Assembly: GCF_030687575.1 (NCBI RefSeq)
Contig: NZ_CP117439.1
Location: forward strand, 3,897,501-3,961,500
Reading direction: 5' to 3'
DNA length: 64,000 bases
Source of the DNA: Pseudomonas sp. FP2309
Lineage (GTDB): Bacteria > Pseudomonadota > Gammaproteobacteria > Pseudomonadales > Pseudomonadaceae
Shown here in pieces: positions 44,954 through 53,377 of this stretch. Within the stretch, counting starts at the first letter, position 1; every line of letters starts with the position of its first letter. The position numbers and the translations under genes are program-made. The notes below the pieces were generated by a model that made no database searches, was not told the DNA's origin, and was given only the letters and a program-made list of their open reading frames with translations.

Positions 44954-47083
44954 TCAGCCGTTGGGCCCTACTGTCGCGACGATAGTCACTTGCTTGTTGT
45001 CAGGAATTTCCTGATAAGCCAAAACGTGCAAATTCGGTACTGCCAGGCGTCCAAACCGCGACAACATCGCCCGGACTGGGCCCGCCACCAGCAGAATCAC
45101 CGGTTGGCCCTGCATTTCCTGGCGCTGTGCGGCGTCGATCAACGAACGCTGCAGTTTTTCAGCCATGCTTGGCTCCAGCAGAACGCCCTCTTCCTGGCCT
45201 TGTCCTGCCTTCTGAATACTATTGAGCAATATCTGTTCCAACCTTGGCTCCAAGGTGATCACAGGCAGCTCGGAGTCAAGCCCCACAATGCTTTGCACGA
45301 TTGCGCGAGACAATCCAACCCGCACCGCCGCCACCAGCGCGGCAGTATCTTGACTCTTGGCGGCGTTGTTAGCGATGGCTTCGGCAATGCTGCGGATGTC
45401 TCGCACCGGCACCTGTTCGGCCAACAGCGCCTGCAGCACTTTGAGCAATTGCGACAGCGACAGCACGCCAGGCACCAGCTCTTCGGCCAGTTTCGGCGAG
45501 GCTTTGCCCAGCAGGCCCATCAATTGCTGGACTTCCTCGTGGCCGATCAGCTCGTGGGAGTGCTTGTACAGGATCTGGTTAAGGTGAGTGGCGACCACGG
45601 TGCTGGCGTCCACCACGGTGTAGCCCAGGGACTGCGCCTGGCTGCGCTGGCTGATTTCGATCCATACCGCCTCCAGGCCAAAAGCCGGATCTTTGGCGGT
45701 AATGCCATTGAGGCTGCCGAACACCTGGCCGGGGTTGATCGCCAACTCGCGGTCCGGGTAGATCTCGGCTTCGGCCAGAATCACGCCCATCAGGGTCAGG
45801 CGATAGGCGCTCGGGGCCAGATCGAGGTTGTCGCGGATGTGCACGGTGGGCATCAAAAAGCCCAGGTCCTGGGATAACTTCTTGCGCACGCCCTTGATCC
45901 GCGCGAGCAATTGGCCGCCCTGGTTGCGGTCCACCAGCGGAATCAGGCGGTAGCCGACTTCCAGGCCGATCATGTCGATCGGAGTGACGTCATCCCAGCC
46001 CAACTCCTTGGTTTCCTGGGCCCGCGCCGGGGATGGCAGCAATTCCTGCTGGCGTGCGATTTCCTGCTGGGCGATGACTTTGACCTGGTTCTGTTTCTTC
46101 CAGAACAGATACGCACCACCGCCCGCCAAGGCCGCCATGCTCAGAAACGACACATGGGGCATGCCCGGCACGATCCCCATGATCGCCATGATGCCCGCCG
46201 CCACGGCCAGAGCCTTGGGCGAGGCGAACATCTGCCGGCTGATCTGCTTGCCCATGTCTTCGGAGCCCGAAGCACGGGTTACCATGATGGCTGCTGCTGT
46301 GGATAACAACAGTGATGGCAATTGCGCCACTAAACCGTCACCGATGGTCAGCAAGGCGTACACCTTGCCCGCATCGCCGAAGGTCATGCCGTGCTGGAAC
46401 ATGCCCACAGCCACGCCACCGATCAGGTTGATGAACAGAATCAGCAGGCCGGCGATGGCGTCACCGCGCACAAATTTGCTGGCACCGTCCATGGAGCCGT
46501 AGAACTCGGCTTCCTGGGCCACTTCCAGACGACGGGACTTGGCCTGGTTCTGGTCGATCAGGCCGGCGTTGAGGTCGGCGTCGATGGCCATCTGTTTGCC
46601 GGGCATGGCGTCGAGGGTAAACCGCGCGCTCACCTCGGAAATCCGCCCGGCACCCTTGGTCACCACCACGAAGTTGATGATCATCAGGATCGCGAACACC
46701 ACGATACCCACCACGTAGTTACCGCCGATCACCACCTCACCGAAGGCCTGGATCACCTTACCGGCGGCGGCGTGGCCGTCCTGACCGTGAAGCATCACCA
46801 CACGGGTCGAGGCCACGTTCAAGGCCAGGCGCAACAGGGTCGCCACCAGCAAAATCGTGGGAAATACCGCAAAATCCAGCGGCCGCAAGGCGTACACGCA
46901 CACCAGCAGCACCACCACCGACAGGGCGATGTTGAAGGTGAAGAACACATCCAGCAGGAACGGCGGCATCGGCAACATCATCATTGCCAACATCACCAGC
47001 AACAACAACGGCACACCCAGATTGCCCCGCGAGAGGTCAGTCAGGGTTGTACGTGCCGTGCCGAGCATTTGAGAGCGATCCAC
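44954..47083 (-). CDS. flhA: Flagellar export gate protein FlhA
   Basis: 709 residues from a GTG at 47083 (VDRSQMLGTARTTL), chosen because GAGG lies about 8 nt upstream and homologues start MDRSQ. Eight membrane helices in the first 330 residues, with the FHIPEP-family signature region around RISEVSARFTLDAMPGKQMA and FYGSMDGASKFVRGD. The C-terminal cytoplasmic part forms the nonameric ring that receives chaperone-substrate complexes. A sigma54-type promoter lies 67 nt upstream. flhF follows. Confidence 0.97.
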   Translation of the reverse strand: MDRSQMLGTARTTLTDLSRGNLGVPLLLLVMLAMMMLPMPPFLLDVFFTFNIALSVVVLLVCVYALRPLDFAVFPTILLVATLLRLALNVASTRVVMLHGQDGHAAAGKVIQAFGEVVIGGNYVVGIVVFAILMIINFVVVTKGAGRISEVSARFTLDAMPGKQMAIDADLNAGLIDQNQAKSRRLEVAQEAEFYGSMDGASKFVRGDAIAGLLILFINLIGGVAVGMFQHGMTFGDAGKVYALLTIGDGLVAQLPSLLLSTAAAIMVTRASGSEDMGKQISRQMFASPKALAVAAGIMAIMGIVPGMPHVSFLSMAALAGGGAYLFWKKQNQVKVIAQQEIARQQELLPSPARAQETKELGWDDVTPIDMIGLEVGYRLIPLVDRNQGGQLLARIKGVRKKLSQDLGFLMPTVHIRDNLDLAPSAYRLTLMGVILAEAEIYPDRELAINPGQVFGSLNGITAKDPAFGLEAVWIEISQRSQAQSLGYTVVDASTVVATHLNQILYKHSHELIGHEEVQQLMGLLGKASPKLAEELVPGVLSLSQLLKVLQALLAEQVPVRDIRSIAEAIANNAAKSQDTAALVAAVRVGLSRAIVQSIVGLDSELPVITLEPRLEQILLNSIQKAGQGQEEGVLLEPSMAEKLQRSLIDAAQRQEMQGQPVILLVAGPVRAMLSRFGRLAVPNLHVLAYQEIPDNKQVTIVATVGPNG

Positions 47084-47149
47084 CACCGGTATTCCTCGTT
47101 TCCCTTGAAGCAAACTTTTGACGCCGGGAGGCGTCCTGGTGGCGGTATT

Positions 47150-47164
47150 GCAAGAAGCTGTCCA
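47150..47164 (-). promoter_or_regulatory. Sigma54-type promoter of flhA
   Basis: The minus strand reads TGGACAGCTTCTTGC: the GG and GC cores are 10 nt apart and TTGC is perfect; the -24 box has three changes from TGGCAC. It is 67 nt upstream of the flhA start. Between them lies a short hairpin, GACGCC-N4-GGCGTC (47120-47135). Confidence 0.6.
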
Positions 47165-47256
47165 ACTTTGGTTTTGGGCTTGGATAACCTCACAGGCGCG
47201 CCAATTACCCAGGTGTGGAGACCCGCTTTATGGAGAGTTTTCCGACAAGGTTGATC

Positions 47257-47289
47257 GTTCCCCGCGCGTGGGAACACCCTGATGAGGGT
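47257..47289 (-). terminator. Double hairpin after the cold-shock gene
   Basis: GTTCCCCGCGCGTGGGAAC (arms GTTCCC/GGGAAC) and ACCCT-gatg-AGGGT lie side by side directly after the csp stop. The first is of the GTTCCCACGC type of dispersed repeat found in Pseudomonas genomes. They probably end csp transcription ahead of the flhA promoter. Confidence 0.6.
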
Positions 47290-47295
47290 CGAAGA

Positions 47296-47502
47296 TTATT
47301 TTAGCGTTGTCACTTCCGTTGCCTGCTGCCCCTTGGGGCCCTCGACCAGCACGTACTCAACCTTTTGATTCTCTTCCAGGCTTTTGTAATTGCCTGAATT
47401 GATACCCGAAAAGTGTACGAACACATCGGCCGTGCCATCGTCAGGACTGATGAAACCAAACCCTTTTTCCTTGTTGAACCACTTCACGGTGCCTGTTGCC
47501 AT
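47296..47502 (-). CDS. Cold-shock protein, CspA family
   Basis: 68 residues from the ATG at 47502, with GGAG 7 nt upstream; an in-frame TTG at 47508 is not needed. One cold-shock domain with the RNA-binding motifs KGFGFI (RNP1) and DVFVHF (RNP2), of the length of CspA/CapB proteins. It binds single-stranded RNA and melts secondary structure. It sits between flhA and flhB, so it splits the flagellar genes, but it has its own hairpins and is probably a separate unit. Confidence 0.95.
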   Translation of the reverse strand: MATGTVKWFNKEKGFGFISPDDGTADVFVHFSGINSGNYKSLEENQKVEYVLVEGPKGQQATEVTTLK

Positions 47503-47804
47503 TGCCAATCTCCGAACGGCTTGATGTGAGGCTTACGCCTTATCAAACCGTCTGGAAACCGGGTTGGCTACTGTCAGAGTTGACAGGTAGACACACACGG
47601 GCGACGGGTGGTACGGGAGGCAAGCGACGGTCTCTCTGGTGAGCGCAATGTGCTGTGATGAGCAGGGTTGTTGTAAGCAGGGTTGTTGTGGTGAGCAGGC
47701 TTGCCCTGCCCCGGGCTGCGAAGCGGCCCCAACAAGATCACCGCCGCGTGCCAGGATTCACGAAGAGGCAGGTTTTTTTTGGGGGGGGCAGGCCACCGGG
47801 AGGG
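47503..47804. other. Intergenic region between csp and flhB with REP-like repeat and T8G8 tract
   Basis: No gene is supported. AGCAGGGTTGTTGT occurs twice in tandem (47661-47674 and 47676-47689, period 15) and runs into GTGAGCAGGCTTGCCCTGCC and GGGCTGCGAAGCGGCCCC (to about 47732), which resembles the REP-like hairpins of fluorescent pseudomonads. At 47773-47788 eight T are followed by eight G, a slippage-prone tract 17 bp after the flhB stop. The csp leader occupies the left end. Confidence 0.5.
47661..47732. repeat. REP-like element with tandem 15-bp repeat
   Basis: Two tandem AGCAGGGTTGTTGT copies lead into GAGCAGGCTTGCCCTGCC and GGGCTGCGAAGCGGCCCC, two GC-rich part-palindromes in the order known from P. 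fluorescens REP sequences. Recognised from memory of the pattern, not by a search. Confidence 0.5.
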
Positions 47805-48941
47805 TCAGGAATCGCGGCGCAGTTCCGGTGGGATCGGCAGGTCTTTGAGCGGGTCCGGGCGCTTGCCCTGGCCGGCACGGTACTGGCGAATCTGATAGAC
47901 ATACGCCAGCACCTGCGCCACCGCCAGGTACAACCCGGCGGGGATTTCCTGGTCGAGGTCGGTGGAGTAGAAGATCGAGCGCGCCAGTTCCGGCGACTCC
48001 AGCAGCAGAATGTCGTTGGCCACGGCGATTTCGCGGATTTTCAATGCGGTGAAGTCGCTGCCCTTGGCCAGCAGCATGGGCGCGCCGCCCTTCTCCGGGT
48101 CGTATTTGAGGGCCACGGCGTAGTGGGTCGGGTTGGTGATGACCACGTCGGCATCCGGCACCGCCGCCATCATCTTGCGCTGGGACATTTCCCGCTGCAG
48201 TTGACGAATGCGTTGCTTGACCTCAGGTCGGCCTTCCTGATCCTTGTGCTCATCGCGCACTTCCTGCTTGGTCATCAGCAGTTTCTTGTGGCTTTCCCAC
48301 AGCTGGATCGGCGCATCCACCGCCGCAATGATGATCAGCCCCGCCGCCATCCACAGCGCGCTCCAGCCCACCACCTGCACACTGTGGATGATCGCCGACT
48401 CCAGCGGCTCGTGGGCGATGCGCAGCAGGTCGTCAATGTCGGACGACAACACCATCAGCGCCACGAACAGAATCAGGATGAATTTGGCCAGGGCCTTGAG
48501 CAGCTCCACCAGGGCCTTGGCCGAAAACATACGCTTGAGCCCCGCCGCCGGGTTCATGCGGCTGAACTTGGGCGCCATGCTGCCGGCAGCGAACAGCCAG
48601 CCGCCAAGAGCGACCGGCCCGATCAGCGCCGCCAACAGCAAGGTGATGAGGATCGGCTGCACCGCCAGGAGCGCGATTTTGCCCGAGTGCAGCAGGTACT
48701 GCCCCATGGAGTCGGGGTTGAGCAACACTTCACGGGGCAAGCTGAAGTTGTGCTTCATCATCTCGAGCAAGTCCAGCGCCAGGCCGCCGCCATAGATCAG
48801 CAAGGCGCCCGCGCCGGCCATCATGGTCGCCACGGTATTGAGCTCTTTGGAGCGCGCAATCTCGCCCTTTTCCCTGGAGTCCTTTTTACGTTTCTCCGTG
48901 GGGTCTTCTGTTTTGTCCTGACCACTCTCACTCTCGGCCAT
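47805..48941 (-). CDS. flhB: Flagellar export switch protein FlhB
   Basis: 378 residues. Four membrane helices in the N-terminal half (starting near 30, 85, 140 and 185), then the cytoplasmic domain with the self-cleavage site in VVITNPTHYAVALKYD (NPTH near 265), which switches export from hook to filament subunits. The N-terminus is very polar (ESGQDKTEDPTEKRK), as usual. It is the last gene of the fliLMNOPQR-flhB operon, 2 bp after fliR. Confidence 0.97.
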   Translation of the reverse strand: MAESESGQDKTEDPTEKRKKDSREKGEIARSKELNTVATMMAGAGALLIYGGGLALDLLEMMKHNFSLPREVLLNPDSMGQYLLHSGKIALLAVQPILITLLLAALIGPVALGGWLFAAGSMAPKFSRMNPAAGLKRMFSAKALVELLKALAKFILILFVALMVLSSDIDDLLRIAHEPLESAIIHSVQVVGWSALWMAAGLIIIAAVDAPIQLWESHKKLLMTKQEVRDEHKDQEGRPEVKQRIRQLQREMSQRKMMAAVPDADVVITNPTHYAVALKYDPEKGGAPMLLAKGSDFTALKIREIAVANDILLLESPELARSIFYSTDLDQEIPAGLYLAVAQVLAYVYQIRQYRAGQGKRPDPLKDLPIPPELRRDS

Positions 48942-48943
48942 GC

Positions 48944-49729
48944 TCAGCGCGCCCGTGCCAGATCACGTAAGAACTGCAAGGCGTCCGTCGCCAGCGGTTG
49001 ATACTGATTGAGAATGTCAGCCAGGCCGACCCAGAAAATCCCCATGCCCAGCACCAGGGTCAATGGGAAACCGATGGAAAAGATGTTCAGTTGCGGCGCC
49101 GCACGGGTCATCACGCCGAACGCGATATTGACCACCAGCAGCGCTGTGATCGCCGGCAGCACCAGCAGCAGCGACGCCCCCAGCACCCAACCGAGACGCC
49201 CGACCACTTCCCAGAAATGGTTGACCACCAGCCCCGAGCCCACAGGCAGCGTGGTGAAGCTTTCGGTCAGCACTTCGAAGGCCACCAGGTGACCGTTCAT
49301 GGCCAGAAACAGCAAGGTCACCAGCATGGTCAGGAACTGCCCGATCACCGCGGCCGACACGCCGTTGGTGGGGTCGACCATGGACGCAAAACCCATGCCC
49401 ATCTGCACCGAGATAATCTGCCCGGCGACCACGAAAGCCTGGAAGAACAGTTGCAAGGAGAAGCCGAGCATGGCGCCGATGAGGACCTGTTCAGCAATCA
49501 ACATCAGGGCACTCAGGTCCAGCGCATTGACCGGCGGCATCGGCGGCAACCCCGGCACCAGCACCACCGTGATCGCCACGGCGAAATACAGGCGCACGCG
49601 GCGCGGCACCAGGGTCGTGCCGAACACAGGCATGGCCATCAGCATGGCCGTGACCCGAAACAAGGGCAGGATAAACGACGCCACCCAGGTGCTGATCTGG
49701 GTGTCGGTCAAGGCCAGCAGCGAGTTCAT
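48944..49729 (-). CDS. fliR: Flagellar export protein FliR
   Basis: 261 residues, about six hydrophobic helices typical of FliR, for example LYFAVAITVVLVPGLPP and LTLVLGMGIFWVGLADIL. FliR with FliP and FliQ makes the export gate in the basal body. Short gaps to fliQ (4 bp) and flhB (2 bp) show one operon. Confidence 0.95.
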   Translation of the reverse strand: MNSLLALTDTQISTWVASFILPLFRVTAMLMAMPVFGTTLVPRRVRLYFAVAITVVLVPGLPPMPPVNALDLSALMLIAEQVLIGAMLGFSLQLFFQAFVVAGQIISVQMGMGFASMVDPTNGVSAAVIGQFLTMLVTLLFLAMNGHLVAFEVLTESFTTLPVGSGLVVNHFWEVVGRLGWVLGASLLLVLPAITALLVVNIAFGVMTRAAPQLNIFSIGFPLTLVLGMGIFWVGLADILNQYQPLATDALQFLRDLARAR

Positions 49730-49733
49730 CCGA

Positions 49734-50003
49734 TCAGCCGATCAACTGCGGAATACTGCCGTACAACTGCAGGATGTATTCCATGAAGGTTTGCACCAGC
49801 CACGGGCCGGCGACGATCAGGGTGACCAGCATCACCAGCAAACGCGGAAGGAAGCTCAAGGTCTGTTCGTTGATCTGGGTCGCGGCCTGAAACATCGCCA
49901 CCAACAGGCCCACCAACAGGCTCGGCACCACCAGCACGGCGACCATCACGGTGGTCAGCCACAGCGCTTCACGGAACAGGTCGACGGCGACTTCTGGTGT
50001 CAT
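49734..50003 (-). CDS. fliQ: Flagellar export protein FliQ
   Basis: 89 residues with two membrane helices (about 14-38 and 53-75) joined by a short loop, the full FliQ form (EALWLTTVMVAVLVVPSLLVGL, then QINEQTLSFLPRLL). Four copies join five FliP and one FliR in the gate. It lies 4 bp from both fliP and fliR. Confidence 0.95.
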   Translation of the reverse strand: MTPEVAVDLFREALWLTTVMVAVLVVPSLLVGLLVAMFQAATQINEQTLSFLPRLLVMLVTLIVAGPWLVQTFMEYILQLYGSIPQLIG

Positions 50004-50007
50004 GGCC

Positions 50008-50751
50008 CTATACCCCGCCGAAACTGCCGGCCAGGGTGCCGATAATCAGCGCCCAACCGTCCACCAGCACAAACAGCATGATCTTGAACGGCAACGAGAT
50101 GATCAGCGGCGACAGCATCATCATGCCCATCGCCATCAGCACGCTTGCCACCACCAGGTCGATGATCAGGAACGGGATGAAAATCATGAACCCTATCTGG
50201 AACGCGGTCTTGAGTTCCGAGGTGACGAACGCCGGCACCAGGATGGTCAGCGGCGCCTGATCCGGGGTGGCAATGTCAGTGCGCTTGGACAGGCGCACAA
50301 ACAGCTCCAGGTCGCTGGAACGGGTCTGCGACAGCATGAAATCCTTGATCGGGCCCTGGGCCTTGTCGATCGCGTCCTGGGCGGTCATTTTTTCTGCCAG
50401 GTAGGGCTGCAGGGCCTGCTGGTTCACCTTGTCGAACACCGGCGCCATGATGAACATGGTCAGGAACAGGGCCATGCCGGTGAGGATCTGGTTCGAGGGG
50501 GTCTGCTGCAGGCCCAGGGCCTGACGCAGAATCGAGAACACAATGATGATCCGCGTGAAACTGGTCATCAGCATGACGAACGCCGGGATAAAACTCAGCG
50601 CCGTCATGATCAGCAGGATCTGCAGGCTGACCGAATATTCCTGGGCCCCGGCCGCATTGGTACCCAGCGTAATGGCCGGGATCGACAACGGGTCGGCGGC
50701 CATCGCCAACGGCGCAGCCAGCAACAGCATGAGCGTCAATAAAACGCGCAT
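50008..50751 (-). CDS. fliP: Flagellar export protein FliP
   Basis: 247 residues with a cleaved signal peptide ([16 protein letters not shown], then ADPLS), unusual for a membrane protein but normal for FliP. Then [29 protein letters not shown] and GLQQTPSNQ, the FliP signatures, and further membrane helices to the end. FliP forms the pentameric core of the export gate. Its start overlaps the fliO stop by one base. Confidence 0.97.
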   Translation of the reverse strand: MRVLLTLMLLLAAPLAMAADPLSIPAITLGTNAAGAQEYSVSLQILLIMTALSFIPAFVMLMTSFTRIIIVFSILRQALGLQQTPSNQILTGMALFLTMFIMAPVFDKVNQQALQPYLAEKMTAQDAIDKAQGPIKDFMLSQTRSSDLELFVRLSKRTDIATPDQAPLTILVPAFVTSELKTAFQIGFMIFIPFLIIDLVVASVLMAMGMMMLSPLIISLPFKIMLFVLVDGWALIIGTLAGSFGGV

Positions 50752-51185
50752 TACTTCTTATCCTTCTGATCCTTGCCCAGCAACTCCATCAGACGCTGAG
50801 CGAATTCTGGCGTGGCGGCCTCGGTCTGGGCCACGTTCACCGGCGTTTTGAGCACATGCAGCGGGGTGATCCGGCCAGGCGTCAGGCCGAGCAGGATCTG
50901 CTCCTCCCCCACCTGCACCAGCACCAGCCGGTCACGCGGGCCGAGGGCACGCGAGCCGATCAGCTCGATCACCTGAGCATTGCCCGGGCCGACCTGCTGC
51001 ACACGGCGCAACAGCCAGGCCAGCACAAAGATCAAGCCCACCACCAGCAGCAGGCCCAACACCAACTGCGTCAGCTGACCACCAAGGCCACTGCCGACCG
51101 GTGCGGCGACGGCCTGGGCCAGCGGCTCGGCGGCCCAGGCGTCCAATGGCAGCGCGAGCAACAGTCCCACCATCAGCCGTTTCAT
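50751..51185 (-). CDS. fliO: Flagellar assembly factor FliO
   Basis: 144 residues with an N-terminal signal-like helix ([16 protein letters not shown]), a central membrane helix ([24 protein letters not shown]) and a cytoplasmic domain ([33 protein letters not shown] as its core, the FliO signature region). It helps FliP to assemble. The overlap with fliP and the 1-bp gap to fliN show coupled translation. Confidence 0.93.
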   Translation of the reverse strand: MKRLMVGLLLALPLDAWAAEPLAQAVAAPVGSGLGGQLTQLVLGLLLVVGLIFVLAWLLRRVQQVGPGNAQVIELIGSRALGPRDRLVLVQVGEEQILLGLTPGRITPLHVLKTPVNVAQTEAATPEFAQRLMELLGKDQKDKK

Positions 51186-51186
51186 A

Positions 51187-51654
51187 TCAGCGCAACTTCT
51201 TGATGCGTTCGCTTGGGCTGATCACGTCCGTCAGGCGGATGCCGAACTTTTCGTTGACCACCACCACTTCACCGTGGGCAATCAGGGTGCCGTTGACCAG
51301 CACGTCCAATGGCTCACCGGCCAGGCGGTCAAGTTCGATCACCGAGCCCTGGTTGAGTTGCAGCAGGTTGCGGATGTTGATGTCGGTGCTGCCCACTTCC
51401 ATGGAAATCGACACCGGGATATCGAGGATCACGTCCAGGTTCGGCCCGTCGAGGGTCACCGGGTCGTTGTTCTTCGGCACGCTGCCGAACTCTTCCATTT
51501 GCAGGCGGTTGCCCACTGGTGCGGTGGCGGCATCCGCCGCCAGCAGTGCGTCGATATCGTCCTGGCCAACCTCGCCGGTTTCTTCCAGGGCAGCCGCCCA
51601 TTCGTCAGCCAGGGCCTGGTCTTCGGCAGAAGTGTTTTCGTGTTCGGTAGCCAT
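51187..51654 (-). CDS. fliN: Flagellar motor switch protein FliN
   Basis: 155 residues from the ATG at 51654. The C-terminal SpoA/surface-presentation domain (about 80-155: ILDIPVSISMEVGSTDINIRN and VNGTLIAHGEVVVVNEKFGIRLTD, as two blocks) is the FliN core in the C-ring. The N-terminal acidic region is longer than in E. coli and has GQDDIDALLAA near residues 30-40, which resembles the FliM N-terminal CheY-binding peptide. Confidence 0.96.
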   Translation of the reverse strand: MATEHENTSAEDQALADEWAAALEETGEVGQDDIDALLAADAATAPVGNRLQMEEFGSVPKNNDPVTLDGPNLDVILDIPVSISMEVGSTDINIRNLLQLNQGSVIELDRLAGEPLDVLVNGTLIAHGEVVVVNEKFGIRLTDVISPSERIKKLR

Positions 51655-51709
51655 TACATGTCCTCGGCGGAGCAAACATTCATAAATAGGGATGTATCAA
51701 CAGGTGGCA

Positions 51710-52678
51710 TCAACGGCGAGTGATCGACTCCACCACCTGCAGCGCCAGGTTGCCCTTGTGGGAACCCAGCTTGACCTTGAATGACGGCACGCCGTTGGCG
51801 CGCATGATCATTTCTTCCGGCAATTCGACGGGGATGATGTCCCCCGGTTGCATGTGCAAAATATCCCGCAGGCGCAGTTGGCGGCGGGCCACGGTGGCAC
51901 TCAGCGGCACATCGACGTCCAGCAGGTCTTCGCGCAGGGCCTTGACCCAGCGTTCGTCCTGGTCGTCCAGGTCGGACTGGAAGCCGGCGTCGAGCATTTC
52001 ACGCACCGGCTCGATCATCGAGTACGGCATCGTCACGTGCAGGTCGCCGCCGCCGCCATCGAGTTCGATGTGGAACGTGGAGACCACAATGGCTTCGCTG
52101 GGCCCGACGATGTTGGCCATGGCCGGGTTCACTTCCGAGTTGATGTACTCGAAACTGACTTCCATGATCGCTTGCCACGCTTCCTTCAAATCGATAAAGG
52201 CTTGCTCGAGCACCATGCGCACCACCCGCAGCTCGGTGGGGGTGAACTCACGGCCTTCGATCTTGGCGTGACGCCCGTCACCGCCGAAGAAGTTGTCCAC
52301 CAGCTTGAACACCAATTTGGCGTCAAGAATGAACAACGCGGTGCCGCGCAGGGGCTTGATCTTGACCAGGTTGAGGCTGGTGGGCACGTACAGCGAATGC
52401 ACGTACTCGCCGAATTTCATCACCTGCACGCCGCCCACCGCCACGTCCGCCGAGCGGCGCAGCATGTTGAACATGCTGATGCGGGTATAACGGGCGAAAC
52501 GCTCGTTGATCATCTCCAGAGTCGGCATGCGTCCACGGACGATGCGATCCTGGCTGGTCAGGTCATAACTTTTGACGCTGCCGGGGTCGGCAGCCAGTTC
52601 GGTCTGTACCAGACCGTCGTCGACACCATGCAACAGGGCGTCGATTTCATCCTGGGACAGCAGGTCTTGCACGGCCAT
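51710..52678 (-). CDS. fliM: Flagellar motor switch protein FliM
   Basis: 322 residues. The N-terminal CheY-binding peptide is LLSQDEIDALLHGVDDG (6-22), followed by the middle CheC-like domain with YVHSLYVPTSLNLVKIKPL and a C-terminal SpoA domain that pairs with FliN. FliM carries the turning signal from CheY-P to the rotor. fliL lies 9 bp upstream and fliN 55 bp downstream. Confidence 0.97.
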   Translation of the reverse strand: MAVQDLLSQDEIDALLHGVDDGLVQTELAADPGSVKSYDLTSQDRIVRGRMPTLEMINERFARYTRISMFNMLRRSADVAVGGVQVMKFGEYVHSLYVPTSLNLVKIKPLRGTALFILDAKLVFKLVDNFFGGDGRHAKIEGREFTPTELRVVRMVLEQAFIDLKEAWQAIMEVSFEYINSEVNPAMANIVGPSEAIVVSTFHIELDGGGGDLHVTMPYSMIEPVREMLDAGFQSDLDDQDERWVKALREDLLDVDVPLSATVARRQLRLRDILHMQPGDIIPVELPEEMIMRANGVPSFKVKLGSHKGNLALQVVESITRR

Positions 52679-52687
52679 GTCGTGATC

Positions 52688-53194
52688 CTACTGCAATACG
52701 AAGTTAGTGAAGAGCGCCTGCTCGACCACGACTTTGCCAAGCTCCTTCTGAGCCACTTCCTGCACGCTGGCAGTGACCTTCTGGCGCAGCATTTCCTGGC
52801 CTACCGGGGTGGCCAGCGTGTCGAAGCTCTGGGCGGAGAACAGCATCACCAGGTTGTTGCGGATCACCGGCATGTGCACCTTGAGTGCGTCCAGGTCCGC
52901 CTGGTTACGCGCCAGCAAGGTGATGCTCACCTGCAGGTAGCGTTGACGGCCGTTCTGATTGAAGTTGGCAACAAAAGCCGGAAGCATCGGTTCGAAGATC
53001 GCCGGTTGCTTGGCGTTGGTGGCGGTTTCGGCGGCAGGTGCCGGTTTGCTCGCACTGCTGTGCATGATGTACCAAGTGCCGCCCACCGACGCGCCGATGG
53101 CCAGGAGCAAGCCCACGACTATCAACAGAATAAGCTTGAGCTTACCTTTGCCTGCGGGTGCGGGTGCTTTTGCTGCGTCGTCGCTCTTCGCCAT
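52688..53194 (-). CDS. fliL: Flagellar basal-body protein FliL
   Basis: 168 residues: a short cytoplasmic head rich in Lys and Ala, one membrane helix (LKLILLIVVGLLLAIGASVGG), an Ala/Pro linker and a periplasmic FliL domain with LPAFVANFNQNGRQRYLQ. FliL surrounds the stator and stabilises it under load. It is the first gene of the fliLMNOPQR-flhB operon, behind a sigma54 promoter. Confidence 0.94.
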   Translation of the reverse strand: MAKSDDAAKAPAPAGKGKLKLILLIVVGLLLAIGASVGGTWYIMHSSASKPAPAAETATNAKQPAIFEPMLPAFVANFNQNGRQRYLQVSITLLARNQADLDALKVHMPVIRNNLVMLFSAQSFDTLATPVGQEMLRQKVTASVQEVAQKELGKVVVEQALFTNFVLQ

Positions 53195-53245
53195 GCCAAT
53201 AATCCGTCACTATTCGGGGATTCATAGATCTACGGAAAGGCAAGA

Positions 53246-53260
53246 GCAAGTGTTATGCCA
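53246..53260 (-). promoter_or_regulatory. Sigma54 promoter of the fliL operon
   Basis: The minus strand reads TGGCATAACACTTGC, differing from TGGCAC-N5-TTGC in one base, followed by T as in the consensus. It ends 52 nt before the fliL ATG. In other pseudomonads this operon is sigma54/FleQ-dependent. Confidence 0.8.
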
Positions 53261-53321
53261 GAGTTGTCTGGTAAGCGCAGAGCAAGGCACGTCACCCATC
53301 AAATGTGGGGCGGTGCTCGCT

Positions 53322-53372
53322 GTGGTGAGAGGGCTGCTGGACAGCCCCGTGCGGGGCGGGCCCGCTCACCAC
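53322..53372. repeat. REP-like hairpin between fliK and the fliL promoter
   Basis: GTGGTGAG (53322-53329) and CTCACCAC (53365-53372) enclose two smaller hairpins, GGGCTG-N5-CAGCCC and GCCCCG-TG-CGGGGC. It starts directly after the fliK stop and probably ends fliK transcription; its form is REP-like. Confidence 0.6.
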
Positions 53373-53377
53373 TGCAA

